Position numbers and translations under genes: made by a program. DNA of 64,000 nt. It comes from Nocardia jejuensis NBRC 103114. GTDB taxonomy: Bacteria; Actinomycetota; Actinomycetes; Mycobacteriales; Mycobacteriaceae. The notes under the pieces were generated by a model, which was given only the letters and a program-made list of their open reading frames with translations, did no database searches and was not told the origin of the DNA. This document shows, piece by piece, positions 1 to 8,818 of this stretch (position 1 is its first letter; each line of letters begins with the position of its first letter). The stretch covers positions 1 to 64,000 of the forward strand of contig NZ_BDBU01000032.1 in assembly GCF_001613145.1 (NCBI RefSeq), read 5' to 3'.

Positions 1-54
1 CTTGCGCGTCCCGGTCTTGCGGGTGGTCCCGGTGGCTCGTTCGGTATTTGTCAC
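1..54 (-). CDS. N-terminus of an unidentified protein (runs off the left edge)
   Basis: An open frame starts at a GTG (complement of 52-54), with a GGGAG-type ribosome binding site about six bases upstream. It runs off the window after 18 codons. The visible residues are Thr/Arg/Lys-rich with no recognisable motif, so no function can be given. It would be divergent from the PucR-type regulator that starts at 309, a common arrangement for a regulator and its target. The start is inferred only from the SD-GTG pair and an absence of stops. Confidence 0.35.
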   Translation of the reverse strand, partial: MTNTERATGTTRKTGTRK

Positions 55-308
55 GTTGTGCTCTCCCACGTGCGCGGCGTCGTTGCCTTGGTGCAGGGCC
101 CTACGGTCGTGCTGTTCCATGCGGTGCGCTGACCCAGAGGCAAGTGCGGGCGTGCAGTGCCCCCGAATGGCAGGCAGTGCGAACAGCGAGCTGTGCGACA
201 GCTCACTGGACTATGATCGTGACACAATTTCGGCCGGACATTCTTGGCTCATCGGGTCAATTATTCGGTTCGGTTTTGTGCTTTGGATACAAAATTGGAG
301 GCCGACTG

Positions 309-1556
309 GTGGCGATGACCGCGCCCAGCGCCGAGATTCGGCAGTGGATCGCCGACTTCGTCGCCGAGACCCTGCACGCCGAGGCGCTCGAACAGGTCGT
401 GACCCGGCTCGACACCGCGATCATCGCCCGCGTCCCGGAACTGCGTGACCCGGACATCCGCCGCGACCTCGCCGCCAGCAGCCGCGCGCACGCCCTGGAA
501 GTGCTCAGCGGCCTCACCCAGGACCGGATCGACTATCCGGTCCCCGCCGAAGCCCACGCCTTCGCCCGCACCCTCGCCCGGCGCGGTCACGACCTCCGGC
601 TGCTGCTGCGCGTCTATCACTTCGGGCAGGAGGCGGTCATCGACTACATGACCGACATCCTCGAGGAGCGCCGACTGCCGCACGACATCGAACGGGCGGT
701 GCTGCTGCGCCTGTTCGAGCGCACCACCCGCTGGGTCGGCACCTCGGTCGAGGCCCTCACCGACACCTACACCGAGGAGCGCGAACGCGGTCTGCGCGCG
801 GCCCTGACCCAGCGCGCGGAGGTGGTGCGCAGCCTGCTCGACGATGTGGACCTGGACCTCGAACAGGCCTCGACCCGGCTCGGATACCGCCTGGCGCAAC
901 GACATCTGGCCCTGCTGCTGTGGACCGACGAGGACGCCGCACCGGCGCCGCCGGGCGGCAACGGCGACGCGGCCGGTCTGCTGGAGCGGATCGCCACCCG
1001 CTTCGCCCTGTCCCTCGGCAACGGCAGCGTCCTGACGATGCCGTCCGGCGCCACCGCGCTGTGGGCGTGGATCGGTGTGGACGATGGGCTGCCGGAGCCG
1101 TCAGAGGCCGCCTGGGCGGTCGAAACGCCTGTCCGGGTGGCGGTCGGAATCCCGGCCACGCACCTCGCCGGGTTCCGGGGCAGTCACCGGGAGGCCGTCG
1201 CGGCGCGGCACGTCGCCGAACGCGCGCGGCCCGGACGGCCCCGCGTCGTGCACTACCGGGATGTGGAGGTCGCCTACCTCGCGGGCGCCGACGAGATCGC
1301 CATGCGGGCCTTGATCGACAGGGAACTGGGGGCGCTCGCCGCGAACGACGCACACTCGGCGCGATTACGCGACACGCTGCACGCTTATCTGCGCGCCCGG
1401 CGCAGCCCGGACGCCGCCGCCAAAGCGCTCGGGGTGCACAAGAACACGGTGCGCTATCGGATCCAGCGCATAGAGGAACTCCTGGGTCACTCCATCGACC
1501 AGCGAGGATCGCGACTCGAGATCGCGCTCGACTGCGTGGCCGTCTACGGCGTCTGA
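309..1556 (+). CDS. PucR/CdaR-family transcriptional regulator
   Basis: A 415-residue regulator. The last ~60 residues form the PucR C-terminal helix-turn-helix: an AYLRARRS segment followed by AKALGVHKNTVRYRIQRIEE, the family hallmark. The N-terminal ~180 residues resemble the RsbRD-like sensory domain common in actinobacterial PucR proteins, and the middle is a GGDEF-like fold without cyclase motifs. I chose GTG 309 because GGAGG lies at 297-301 with 7 nt spacing; ATG 315 is the alternative. The frame stays open further upstream to about 48, but that stretch has poor coding character. Such regulators usually act on a neighbouring gene, here perhaps the one leaving the left edge. The effector is unknown. 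Confidence 0.85.
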   Translation: MAMTAPSAEIRQWIADFVAETLHAEALEQVVTRLDTAIIARVPELRDPDIRRDLAASSRAHALEVLSGLTQDRIDYPVPAEAHAFARTLARRGHDLRLLLRVYHFGQEAVIDYMTDILEERRLPHDIERAVLLRLFERTTRWVGTSVEALTDTYTEERERGLRAALTQRAEVVRSLLDDVDLDLEQASTRLGYRLAQRHLALLLWTDEDAAPAPPGGNGDAAGLLERIATRFALSLGNGSVLTMPSGATALWAWIGVDDGLPEPSEAAWAVETPVRVAVGIPATHLAGFRGSHREAVAARHVAERARPGRPRVVHYRDVEVAYLAGADEIAMRALIDRELGALAANDAHSARLRDTLHAYLRARRSPDAAAKALGVHKNTVRYRIQRIEELLGHSIDQRGSRLEIALDCVAVYGV

Positions 1557-1569
1557 ACGCTCGCGGAAC

Positions 1570-1836
1570 TCAGCTCGCGTCCTCGGCGACCGCCTCCCGG
1601 CCCCGTCGCGCCGGCGGCTCGTCCGGCACCGGCAAACCCCGCTCCGGCAGTTCCGCCAGCAGTGCGGTGGTGGCCGCCGCGATCGTCGCCACCGCCTTGT
1701 CGACCGCCGTCTTCGTCGCCGTCGTCAATCCCGATACTCCGCCGACCTTGCGCACGAACTCCTGTGCCGCCGCGTAGATCTCCTGCTCGGTGGCCGGTGG
1801 TTCCAGCCCTCGCAAGAGGGTGATATTCCTGCTCAT
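1570..1836 (-). CDS. DUF2277 family protein
   Basis: A small conserved protein of 88 residues that begins MSRNITLLRGLEPPATEQEI, the characteristic opening of DUF2277. These proteins normally begin M(C/S)RNI(T/K)xLRxLEPPAT and have no known biochemical role. The C-terminal half is a helical segment ending in an Arg/Glu-rich tail. The ATG at 1836 lies 7 nt after a TAGCCT -10 element, so the mRNA is probably leaderless. It is convergent with the PucR gene, with only 13 nt between the stop codons. Confidence 0.8.
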   Translation of the reverse strand: MSRNITLLRGLEPPATEQEIYAAAQEFVRKVGGVSGLTTATKTAVDKAVATIAAATTALLAELPERGLPVPDEPPARRGREAVAEDAS

Positions 1837-1843
1837 GCCCCAG

Positions 1844-1849
1844 AGGCTA
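1844..1849 (-). promoter_or_regulatory. -10 element for leaderless DUF2277 mRNA
   Basis: TAGCCT (TANNNT class) ends 7 nt before the ATG at 1836. There is no Shine-Dalgarno sequence, which fits transcription starting at the start codon. Confidence 0.5.
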
Positions 1850-1963
1850 GTGCCCGATTTCCTTGTGTGACAGGGCAAGAATCAGACACGTGCGCAGGAG
1901 AGCCGCCACACGCGATCGGCGAATACTCGGCCACCCCAAGATCGATGAGACACAATCGAGGGT

Positions 1964-2809
1964 ATGCCCGCCCGCGACGTGCCCACGCTGACGACCTTCC
2001 CCTACCCGGAGCTCGACCAGCGCGAGGACGACCACTGGTCCGGCGCGCAGGTCGCGGACGACGAATTGCGCGCCCTGGCGCTCGGCGGTTTCTACTCCGC
2101 CCGGTGGGACGCCTTCCACGACGCCCTGCTGCTCGGCCCCGAGCGCGAGCATCCGCTCGGCGATCGCCGCGAACTCGCCATCGACACGCTGACCGGAGCG
2201 TGGGGCATCACGGACGGCACCGAGGCCATGGCATCCATGGAGCAACTACTGGAAGGCATGCACTCACCGCTCTACGCACTCGTGCACCCACTGGTGCAGG
2301 CCGCCCTCGATTCCCCCGAGCGCGACCGCTTCGGCGAGCGCGCCGACCGGCACCGCGCCTTCCTGCGTCAGGTCGGCTCGTTCCGCGGCATGGAGAATCC
2401 CGAAGCGCTGGTTCGCGATTACGACATCTGGTCCCAGGCCATCAAGCTCGGCCTCACCGACCATCTGGTGCGCCCGCTGCCCACCGACATCCAGGCCTGG
2501 GATCTGGCCCGGGTGGTCGCCGTCGCGCGAATGGCGTACACCGCCGGATACCTGGACGCCGAGGTCGCCTGGGACTACCTGCTGCGCGCCCTGCCGCTGG
2601 CGCAGCGCAAGTACCGCAACTGGCGGCAATTCGGCGACGCCTACCTGGCCGGCTGGACCTACTGGCAGGCGTGCGAGGACCTCGCCGAACTCAAGTCCGG
2701 CGGCGTGGACCGGCGCATGGAACTGCTGCGGCTGTGGATGCGTCCGACCAGCCCCTGGCGGCGCATCACGCTGCAGCCCGAGGAACAGCAGCCCGCTCCG
2801 AGCGAATAG
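1964..2809 (+). CDS. DUF1266 domain-containing protein
   Basis: A 281-residue soluble protein with no signal peptide or membrane segment. The second half carries the DUF1266 pattern: repeated aromatic-rich helices such as AWDLARVVAVARMAYTAGYL and GDAYLAGWTYW, which in this family sit at the C-terminus and are often associated with bacterial stress or toxin-antitoxin-like loci. No catalytic motif is visible, and the function is unknown. It stands alone, divergent from DUF2277 and convergent with the gene at 2930. The ATG at 1964 begins a protein of ordinary family length. Confidence 0.7.
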   Translation: MPARDVPTLTTFPYPELDQREDDHWSGAQVADDELRALALGGFYSARWDAFHDALLLGPEREHPLGDRRELAIDTLTGAWGITDGTEAMASMEQLLEGMHSPLYALVHPLVQAALDSPERDRFGERADRHRAFLRQVGSFRGMENPEALVRDYDIWSQAIKLGLTDHLVRPLPTDIQAWDLARVVAVARMAYTAGYLDAEVAWDYLLRALPLAQRKYRNWRQFGDAYLAGWTYWQACEDLAELKSGGVDRRMELLRLWMRPTSPWRRITLQPEEQQPAPSE

Positions 2810-2929
2810 CGGCACGCGCACCTGCCCGGCTCCGGATCGCTCCGGCCGGGCAGAAATCCAGCGGGCCGGAAATCCAGCGGGCGGAGCGAAGTCGGATCGA
2901 CCGATCTTTTCCGGAGAGCCGGGTGGTGC

Positions 2930-3859
2930 TCAGTCGGGTAGCGACCGCAGAATTCCGCGACCGTAACGCTGGAATTGCGCGTCGTCGACCATGCCGAGCG
3001 AATGCCGCTCGACGAGCAATTCCCATTCGGAATACAGCTTCGAGACGCCGGGGTCCGCGGGCCCGGCCGCACCATCGGCGACCTCGCGCTGAATCGCGAA
3101 ATTCAGTGCGCCCGTTACCCTTTCGGTATCGGCGCGATCCGTTCCGATGAAATGCCAGGTCTGATTGCCGTCATTGACCTCGACACCGTATTCGCCCGGC
3201 GCGACGCCCGAGGTTCCGGAATCGTCGGTGGTGCGAGCCCACAGCAGCGCGGCGATCGGCAGTTCGTGCGCGAAGCGCTTGGTTGCACCGAGTGAAACGA
3301 AGATCAGCCGGGTGGTGGTGACGGCGAGCAGGCCGGTGCCGCGCGCGGTGGGCGGCTGCGCCGAGACGATCGCACTCTCGAGCACGAATTCGTCGGGCGT
3401 GACGTAGCGGTGCAGCGCGGCGACGGCCGGTTTGGCATCGCGCCTGGGAACCATGCGGCGGACCGCGCGATCCACATCGGCACGAGCCGGCCCGGTACGA
3501 CCCCAGGACGGCGTGGGCGGGGTCAGGTCGGGGGAGGCGACATCCAGACGCTGGGTGGCCAGAATCTGATTGTTGATCCGCTCGACGATGACCGTGGCGG
3601 TGGGCACGTCGTGTTCGGCGATGAGCACCGGCAGGGGAGTCCGGTCGGCGGGAACGCCGGTGAGCACGGGGGTGGGGTATCGCAGATAGATCTCGATGAC
3701 GACGGCGTCATCCGCGCGCCGGTTCAACCGAACCTTGAGAAGTTCGGCGACCGGCACGTCGAGCACGCGCTCGCCGTCGGTTCCGGGTCGCAGCACCGTC
3801 AAACGCCCGTTGCCATGACGCACAATCGCTGTGGGTGTCCGTAGCTCGACTATGTCCAT
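2930..3859 (-). CDS. Conserved hypothetical protein with PH-like domain and SHOCT-like tail
   Basis: A 309-residue cytoplasmic protein. Roughly residues 150-250 look like a bacterial PH-like domain: beta strands around LLAVTTTRLIFVSLG and a TWHFIGTDRADTERV segment of the kind found in bPH proteins. The last ~30 residues form an amphipathic short helix pair ending in QFQRYGRGILRSL, reminiscent of SHOCT oligomerisation tails. The N-terminal ~100 residues are beta-rich and unrecognised. The ATG at 3859 has an AGGGGG-type ribosome binding site just upstream. Domain naming is by pattern only, and the role is unknown. Confidence 0.6.
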   Translation of the reverse strand: MDIVELRTPTAIVRHGNGRLTVLRPGTDGERVLDVPVAELLKVRLNRRADDAVVIEIYLRYPTPVLTGVPADRTPLPVLIAEHDVPTATVIVERINNQILATQRLDVASPDLTPPTPSWGRTGPARADVDRAVRRMVPRRDAKPAVAALHRYVTPDEFVLESAIVSAQPPTARGTGLLAVTTTRLIFVSLGATKRFAHELPIAALLWARTTDDSGTSGVAPGEYGVEVNDGNQTWHFIGTDRADTERVTGALNFAIQREVADGAAGPADPGVSKLYSEWELLVERHSLGMVDDAQFQRYGRGILRSLPD

Positions 3860-3873
3860 ACCCCCTGCGCTCT

Positions 3874-3903
3874 GTTGTGTCGTCGATCGTTGTGTCGTCG
3901 ATC
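3874..3903. repeat. 15-bp direct repeat, two copies
   Basis: GTTGTGTCGTCGATC occurs twice in immediate tandem, just upstream of the minus-strand gene that starts at 3859. It could be a duplicated regulator site or simple slippage. No other copies were noticed in the window. Confidence 0.6.
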
Positions 3904-4197
3904 ACGATAAGACGACCATGCCATCATTGTGACCACTCGGTCCGACACCAGGGGGTGCTCGCTCCGAAGTGTTGCCGCAGATGATCGGGGAACCACCTGC
4001 GTTCTTCAGCCGTTTACCTGTTGAACTGCACCAGCTGCCGAACTGCGCGATGTAACGACTAGACCGTACGCGGTAACGTGGCATGTCCGCATCCGTTCGC
4101 CGGAACGGGCGCGCCCCGCCCCTCGAACTCATAACGACAAGCATCGCAGGCAACCGGATACACCCCCCGGAAAGGATTGGCCGCCGGCCGACGCTCT
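3904..4197. other. Intergenic region upstream of ftsH
   Basis: The ~340-nt gap between divergent genes holds no convincing coding sequence or RNA gene. It must carry the ftsH promoter and 5' leader, but I cannot name a clear -35/-10 pair. An AAAGGA purine tract at 4171-4176 is the nearest candidate ribosome binding site, about 21 nt before the ftsH ATG. Confidence 0.5.
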
Positions 4198-6612
4198 ATG
4201 ACCCGCAAGAATGTGTTCCGCAACCTGGCCATAGTCGCGGGCTTTCTGCTCGTGATCTACCTGGTCAGCATCTTCAGTGACAACACGCGCGGCTGGAAGA
4301 GCGTCGACACGTCGGTGGCGCTCTCCCAGCTGCAAGACAAAGGCAATATCGACACCGTCCAGATCGACGACAAAGAACAGCAGATTCGCATCACGCTGAA
4401 AAACGGCAACGATGCGACGGGCAACGAGAAGAAGATCATCGCCAAGTACCCCGGCGGTGGTGAGGTGTCGCAGCAGGTCTTCAAGGCCGCGCAGGACACC
4501 GGCGCGAAGGTGAACACCAGCGTCAAGCAGGACAGCTGGCTCAGCCAGATCCTGCTCTTCATGCTGCCCATGCTGATTCTGCTGGGCCTGTTCATCTTCG
4601 TGATGTCCCGCATGCAGGGCGGTGGCCGCGGCGGCATGATGGGCTTCGGTAAATCGAAGGCCAAGCAGCTGTCCAAGGACATGCCCAAGACCACGTTCGC
4701 GGACGTGGCCGGTGCCGACGAGGCCGTCGAAGAGCTGTACGAGATCAAGGACTTCCTGCAGAACCCGACGCGCTACCAGGCGCTGGGCGCGAAGATCCCG
4801 AAGGGCGTGCTGCTGTACGGCCCGCCCGGTACCGGTAAGACGCTGCTCGCCCGCGCTGTCGCGGGTGAGGCCGGAGTGCCGTTCTTCACGATCTCCGGCT
4901 CGGACTTCGTGGAGATGTTCGTCGGCGTCGGCGCGTCCCGCGTGCGCGATCTGTTCGATCAGGCCAAGCAGAACAGCCCCTGCATCATCTTCGTCGACGA
5001 GATCGACGCGGTCGGCCGCCAGCGCGGCGCCGGCCTCGGCGGTGGCCACGACGAACGTGAGCAGACGCTGAACCAGCTGCTGGTCGAGATGGACGGCTTC
5101 GGTGAGCGCACCGGCGTCATCATCATCGCGGCCACCAACCGGCCCGACATCCTCGATCCCGCGCTGCTGCGCCCGGGCCGCTTCGACCGGCAGATTCCGG
5201 TCAGCAATCCGGACCTGGCCGGTCGTCGCTCGATCCTGCGGGTGCACTCGCAGGGCAAGCCGATCGCGCCCGACGCGGACCTCGAGGGTCTGGCCAAGCG
5301 GACCGTCGGCATGTCCGGCGCCGACCTGGCCAACGTGATCAACGAGGCCGCCCTGCTCACCGCCCGTGAGCACGGCACGGTCATCACCGGCGCCTCGCTC
5401 GAGGAATCGGTGGATCGCGTGATCGGCGGCCCGCGCCGCAAGTCCCGCATCATCAGCGAGGAAGAGAAGAAGATCACCGCGTACCACGAGGCCGGGCACA
5501 CCCTGGCCGCGTGGGCGATGCCGGACATCGAACCCGTCTACAAGGTCACCATCCTGGCTCGCGGCCGCACCGGCGGCCATGCCATGACGGTGCCCGAGGA
5601 CGACAAGGGCCTGATGACCCGCTCGGAGATGATCGCCCGCCTGGTCATGGCCATGGGTGGTCGCGCGGCCGAGGAACTGGTGTTCCACGAGCCGACGACG
5701 GGCGCGTCCTCCGATATCGACCAGGCCACCAAGATCGCCCGGGCCATGGTCACCGAGTACGGCATGAGCGCTCGCCTGGGTGCGGTGCGCTACGGCCAGG
5801 AACAGGGCGACCCGTTCCTGGGCCGCTCGATGGGCACCGCGTCGGATTACTCGCACGAGGTCGCCCGCGAGATCGACGAGGAGGTGCGCAACCTCATCGA
5901 GGCCGCGCACACCGAGGCCTGGTCGGTGCTCAACGAGTACCGCGACGAACTCGACGCCCTGGCCACCGCCCTGCTCGAGCGGGAGACCCTGCACCGCAAG
6001 GATCTCGAGGTCGTGCTCGCCACCATCGACAAGCGCCCGCGCATCACGGCGTTCAACGATTTCGGCGGCCGCACTCCCTCGGATCGCCCGCCGGTGAAGA
6101 CCCCGCGCGAGCTGGCCACCGAACGCGGTGAGCCGTGGCCCGAGGAGCCGGTGCGCCAGGAGCGTCCGGTCACCGCCGGAGCCCCGGCCAACGGTGGGTA
6201 CGCCGATCCGGCGTACGGCGCGCCGCAGCCGCAGTACGGCTACCCCGCGCCGGCCGGTTACCCGGCGCCGCCGCAGCAGCAGCCCGCGTACCCGCGGCAC
6301 GGCAGCGGCACGCACGGCTCGCGTCCGGACTACGGCGCTCCGGCCGGGTGGTCCGCTCCGGGCTGGCCGCCGCAGGAGGATCAGCCGCAGACTCCGGCCC
6401 GTCCCGCGTACGGCGGCTGGGCGCCCGCCGGTGGGCAGCGTTACCAGCAGCCGCCCGAGTACGGGCAGCAGCCGGGAGCGCAAGCGCCGCAACCGGAGTA
6501 CCCGCAACCGGGTTACGGCCAGGCTCCGGACCGTGAATCCCCGCAGCCCCCGGCCTCCGGGAATGACGAGGACGACAACAACGGTTGGGACGGACCGAAC
6601 GGTCGTCGCTGA
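4198..6612 (+). CDS. ftsH: ATP-dependent zinc metalloprotease FtsH
   Basis: A membrane-anchored AAA+ protease for quality control of membrane and some soluble proteins. Visible in order: an N-terminal transmembrane helix (residues ~8-26), an extracytoplasmic segment, a second helix (~residues 115-140), Walker A GPPGTGKT at residues 208-215, Walker B IIFVDEIDAVG, an SRH segment with ATNRPDILDPALLRPGRFDR, and the zinc-binding HEAGH at residues 430-434. After about residue 620 there is a ~180-residue tail rich in Pro, Gln, Gly and Tyr, longer than in enterobacterial FtsH but like mycobacterial FtsH. I start at ATG 4198, since MTRKNVFRNL matches family N-termini; a TTG at 4177 is in frame but sits directly against the purine tract. 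The folate genes follow. Confidence 0.97.
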   Translation: MTRKNVFRNLAIVAGFLLVIYLVSIFSDNTRGWKSVDTSVALSQLQDKGNIDTVQIDDKEQQIRITLKNGNDATGNEKKIIAKYPGGGEVSQQVFKAAQDTGAKVNTSVKQDSWLSQILLFMLPMLILLGLFIFVMSRMQGGGRGGMMGFGKSKAKQLSKDMPKTTFADVAGADEAVEELYEIKDFLQNPTRYQALGAKIPKGVLLYGPPGTGKTLLARAVAGEAGVPFFTISGSDFVEMFVGVGASRVRDLFDQAKQNSPCIIFVDEIDAVGRQRGAGLGGGHDEREQTLNQLLVEMDGFGERTGVIIIAATNRPDILDPALLRPGRFDRQIPVSNPDLAGRRSILRVHSQGKPIAPDADLEGLAKRTVGMSGADLANVINEAALLTAREHGTVITGASLEESVDRVIGGPRRKSRIISEEEKKITAYHEAGHTLAAWAMPDIEPVYKVTILARGRTGGHAMTVPEDDKGLMTRSEMIARLVMAMGGRAAEELVFHEPTTGASSDIDQATKIARAMVTEYGMSARLGAVRYGQEQGDPFLGRSMGTASDYSHEVAREIDEEVRNLIEAAHTEAWSVLNEYRDELDALATALLERETLHRKDLEVVLATIDKRPRITAFNDFGGRTPSDRPPVKTPRELATERGEPWPEEPVRQERPVTAGAPANGGYADPAYGAPQPQYGYPAPAGYPAPPQQQPAYPRHGSGTHGSRPDYGAPAGWSAPGWPPQEDQPQTPARPAYGGWAPAGGQRYQQPPEYGQQPGAQAPQPEYPQPGYGQAPDRESPQPPASGNDEDDNNGWDGPNGRR

Positions 6613-6786
6613 CCGGGGCCCGGATATTCTCTACATGTTCGTGGCCCGGCTCGGGTCTGCTCGACCGGAGGGGTGACGCCCGCCGCCGGCCACACAGGTC
6701 GGCGGACCGGCGGGCAGCCCGAGCCGTCTTGGCGTCACGAACACGCCGCCCCTCACGGGCGCGGCATTTCACACAGGAGGTGTCGA

Positions 6787-7407
6787 TTGTCGGCAAACAG
6801 CCGTGTCGTCTCCGGCCCGATCGCGCTCGACACCGGTCGGCCGTTCGATCAGGCGCGCGCGGAAGCCGCCGTGCGGGAGCTGCTGATCGCGGTCGGCGAG
6901 AACCCGGATCGTCCCGGGCTCGCCGATACCCCGGCCCGGGTGGCCCGGGCCTATCGCGAAATGTTCGCGGGACTTTTCACCGACCCGTCCGAGGTGCTCA
7001 ACACCACCTTCGACGAGGGGCATCAGGAATTGGTGCTGGTGCGCGACATTCCCATGTACTCGACCTGTGAGCACCATCTGGTGTCCTTCCACGGGGTCGC
7101 GCACGTCGGGTACATCCCCGGCCCGCACGGCCGTGTGACGGGTTTGTCCAAGCTGGCCCGCGTGGTGGATCTGTACGCCAAGCGCCCGCAGGTGCAGGAG
7201 CGCCTCACCAGCCAGATCGCCGACGCGGTCATGAAGAAGCTGGATCCGCGGGGCGCCATCGTGGTGGTCGAGGCCGAGCATCTATGCATGGCGATGCGCG
7301 GTATTCGCAAGCCGGGCGCCAGCACCACCACCTCGGCGGTACGCGGGCTGCTGCAATCCAACGCCGCCTCGCGTTCCGAGGCGCTGGACCTCATTCTGCG
7401 AAAGTGA
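6787..7407 (+). CDS. folE: GTP cyclohydrolase I (FolE)
   Basis: Converts GTP to 7,8-dihydroneopterin triphosphate, the first step of folate synthesis. The 206-residue product shows the zinc/catalytic signature YSTCEHHLVSFHG, the downstream segment GLSKLARVVDLYAKRPQVQE, and the C-terminal AEHLCMAMRG with the second conserved Cys. The start codon is TTG 6787, with a textbook AGGAGG at 6775-6780. An in-frame extension upstream is possible but lacks a ribosome site. It opens the tight folE-folP-folB-folK operon, where each junction overlaps or nearly touches the next. Confidence 0.96.
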   Translation: MSANSRVVSGPIALDTGRPFDQARAEAAVRELLIAVGENPDRPGLADTPARVARAYREMFAGLFTDPSEVLNTTFDEGHQELVLVRDIPMYSTCEHHLVSFHGVAHVGYIPGPHGRVTGLSKLARVVDLYAKRPQVQERLTSQIADAVMKKLDPRGAIVVVEAEHLCMAMRGIRKPGASTTTSAVRGLLQSNAASRSEALDLILRK

Positions 7408-8321
7408 GCGCCCCGACCATGACGCAGAGCGGAGCGCGGGGGGCGGGACTGATCGTTCCTCGCGCGGGCCGCTCGTGTGTGGTGATTGGCGTCGTGAACG
7501 TCACCAGCGACTCGTTCTCCGATGGTGGCCGCTACCTGGATCAGAGCCTGGCGGTGGCGCACGGTCTGGAGCTGTACGACATGGGTGCGGACATCGTCGA
7601 TGTCGGCGGTGAGTCGACCCGTCCCGGCGCGCACCGCATCGATCCGGAAACCGAAGCGGCGCGGGTGGTTCCGGTGATCCGGGAACTCGTCGCGGCGGGT
7701 GTTCCGACCAGTGTGGACACCATGCGGGCCTCGGTCGCGGAGGCCGCCATCGCGGCGGGCGCGTCGGTGGTCAACGACGTGTCCGGCGGTCGCGCCGACG
7801 TCGATATGGTGAAAGTCGTCGCGGCGGCGCATGTTCCGTGGATTCTCATGCACTGGCGGTCCGAGGCCGACTACGTGCACACCGGTGCGGCCGATCACTA
7901 CGACGATGTCGTGGCCGAGGTGTGGCGGGAGTTGCGCGCCCAGGTCGATCTGGCCATCGCGGGCGGGGTCGACTTCGGCAATCTGATTCTCGATCCGGGA
8001 CTGGGGTTCGCCAAGAACGCCGGGCACAACTGGGAATTGCTGGGCGGCATCGACGAATTCGTCGACAGCGGGCTGCCGATCCTGATCGGCGCGTCCCGCA
8101 AACGCTTCCTCGGGTCGCTGCTGGCCGATGGTGAGACCCCGCGTCCGCCGAGCGGCCGCGAGGTCGCCACGGCGACCATTTCCGCGCTGGCGGCCGAGCA
8201 CGGGGCCTGGGGCGTGCGCGTGCACGATGTGCGCGGTTCCGTGGATGCCATCACCGTCAGCGATGCCTGGCGGCGGGCCTCCGGGCGCTCGCAGCGCCAT
8301 TCGCAGAGGGAGAACCGGTGA
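7404..8321 (+). CDS. folP: Dihydropteroate synthase (FolP)
   Basis: Condenses p-aminobenzoate with the pterin pyrophosphate; this is the sulfonamide target. The first TIM-barrel signature is visible as GVVNVTSDSFSDGG, followed by DVGGESTRPGA and, near the C-terminus, GASRKRFLGSLL, with ILDPGLGFAKN between. VNVTxDSF rather than the degenerate form places it with FolP1 rather than the mycobacterial FolP2-type paralogue. GTG 7404 overlaps the folE stop by 4 nt; ATG 7419 is an alternative. The product is ~305 residues, slightly long because of a short Ala/Gly-rich N-terminus. Confidence 0.95.
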   Translation: MSAPTMTQSGARGAGLIVPRAGRSCVVIGVVNVTSDSFSDGGRYLDQSLAVAHGLELYDMGADIVDVGGESTRPGAHRIDPETEAARVVPVIRELVAAGVPTSVDTMRASVAEAAIAAGASVVNDVSGGRADVDMVKVVAAAHVPWILMHWRSEADYVHTGAADHYDDVVAEVWRELRAQVDLAIAGGVDFGNLILDPGLGFAKNAGHNWELLGGIDEFVDSGLPILIGASRKRFLGSLLADGETPRPPSGREVATATISALAAEHGAWGVRVHDVRGSVDAITVSDAWRRASGRSQRHSQRENR

Positions 8322-8815
8322 GCACCGACCGTAGGGAGACTTCGGGGGCTGACCGTAGGGAGACTTCGGGCACCGACCGGAGGGAGACTTCGGGCGCTGA
8401 CCGAGGGGAGACTTCGGGCGCTGACCACCGCGACGCCTGGGGTGCCGACCGCATCGAGCTGCGCGGGCTGCGCGTGTTCGGCCATCACGGGGTGTTCGAT
8501 TTCGAGAAGCGCGACGGCCAGGAGTTCGTGGTCGACGTGACGGTCTGGACCGATTTCACCGCCGCGGCGAAGTCCGACCATATCGGCGACACCATCCACT
8601 ACGGCGAACTGGCCGATCGGGTGGTCGCCATCGTGTCCGGTGAGGCGCGCGATCTGATCGAGACGGTGGTCTCCGAGGTCGCGGATCAGGTGCTGGTGTT
8701 CGATCCGCGGATCGCGGCCGTGGAAGTGGTGCTGCACAAGCCTTCCGCGCCGATTCCGCACACTTTCGAGGACGTCCGGGTGGTCACCTCCCGGCGTCGC
8801 GAGGCAGGGGAGTAG
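8318..8815 (+). CDS. folB: Dihydroneopterin aldolase (FolB) with repeat-bearing N-terminal extension
   Basis: Cleaves dihydroneopterin to 6-hydroxymethyl-dihydropterin. The catalytic domain begins near residue 44 (DRIELRGLRVFGHHGVFDFE) and continues through the conserved IHYGELADRV, LIETVVSEVAD and VVLHKPSAPIP segments, ~120 residues as usual. In front lies an unusual ~43-residue extension made of a tandemly repeated 8-residue unit D-R-R-E-T-S-G-A/T. GTG 8318 is supported by AGGGAG about 6 nt upstream and by the 4-nt overlap with folP. There is no Met, Val or Leu start between the repeats and the conserved domain, so the repeats are probably translated. Confidence 0.93.
   Translation: MSTDRRETSGADRRETSGTDRRETSGADRGETSGADHRDAWGADRIELRGLRVFGHHGVFDFEKRDGQEFVVDVTVWTDFTAAAKSDHIGDTIHYGELADRVVAIVSGEARDLIETVVSEVADQVLVFDPRIAAVEVVLHKPSAPIPHTFEDVRVVTSRRREAGE
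8327..8446 (+). repeat. 24-bp tandem repeat inside folB (4 copies plus 1 degenerate)
   Basis: Units start at 8327, 8351, 8375 and 8399, each GACCG-AGGGAGACTTCGGG followed by a variable last codon. A fifth, decayed unit spans 8423-8446. The period is 8 codons, so copy-number change keeps the frame. Every intact unit contains a Shine-Dalgarno-like AGGGAG or GGGGAG. Confidence 0.95.
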
Positions 8816-8818
8816 CCG

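Noticed and set aside
4177..4197. TTG 4177 as the ftsH start
   Set aside because: It directly abuts the AAAGGA tract, leaving no spacing, and the added seven residues do not match family N-termini. ATG 4198 does.
4129..6507. A 792-codon open frame on the minus strand across ftsH
   Set aside because: It is an antisense reading of ftsH. Composition is Arg/Leu/His-rich without motifs, and the plus-strand gene is unambiguous.
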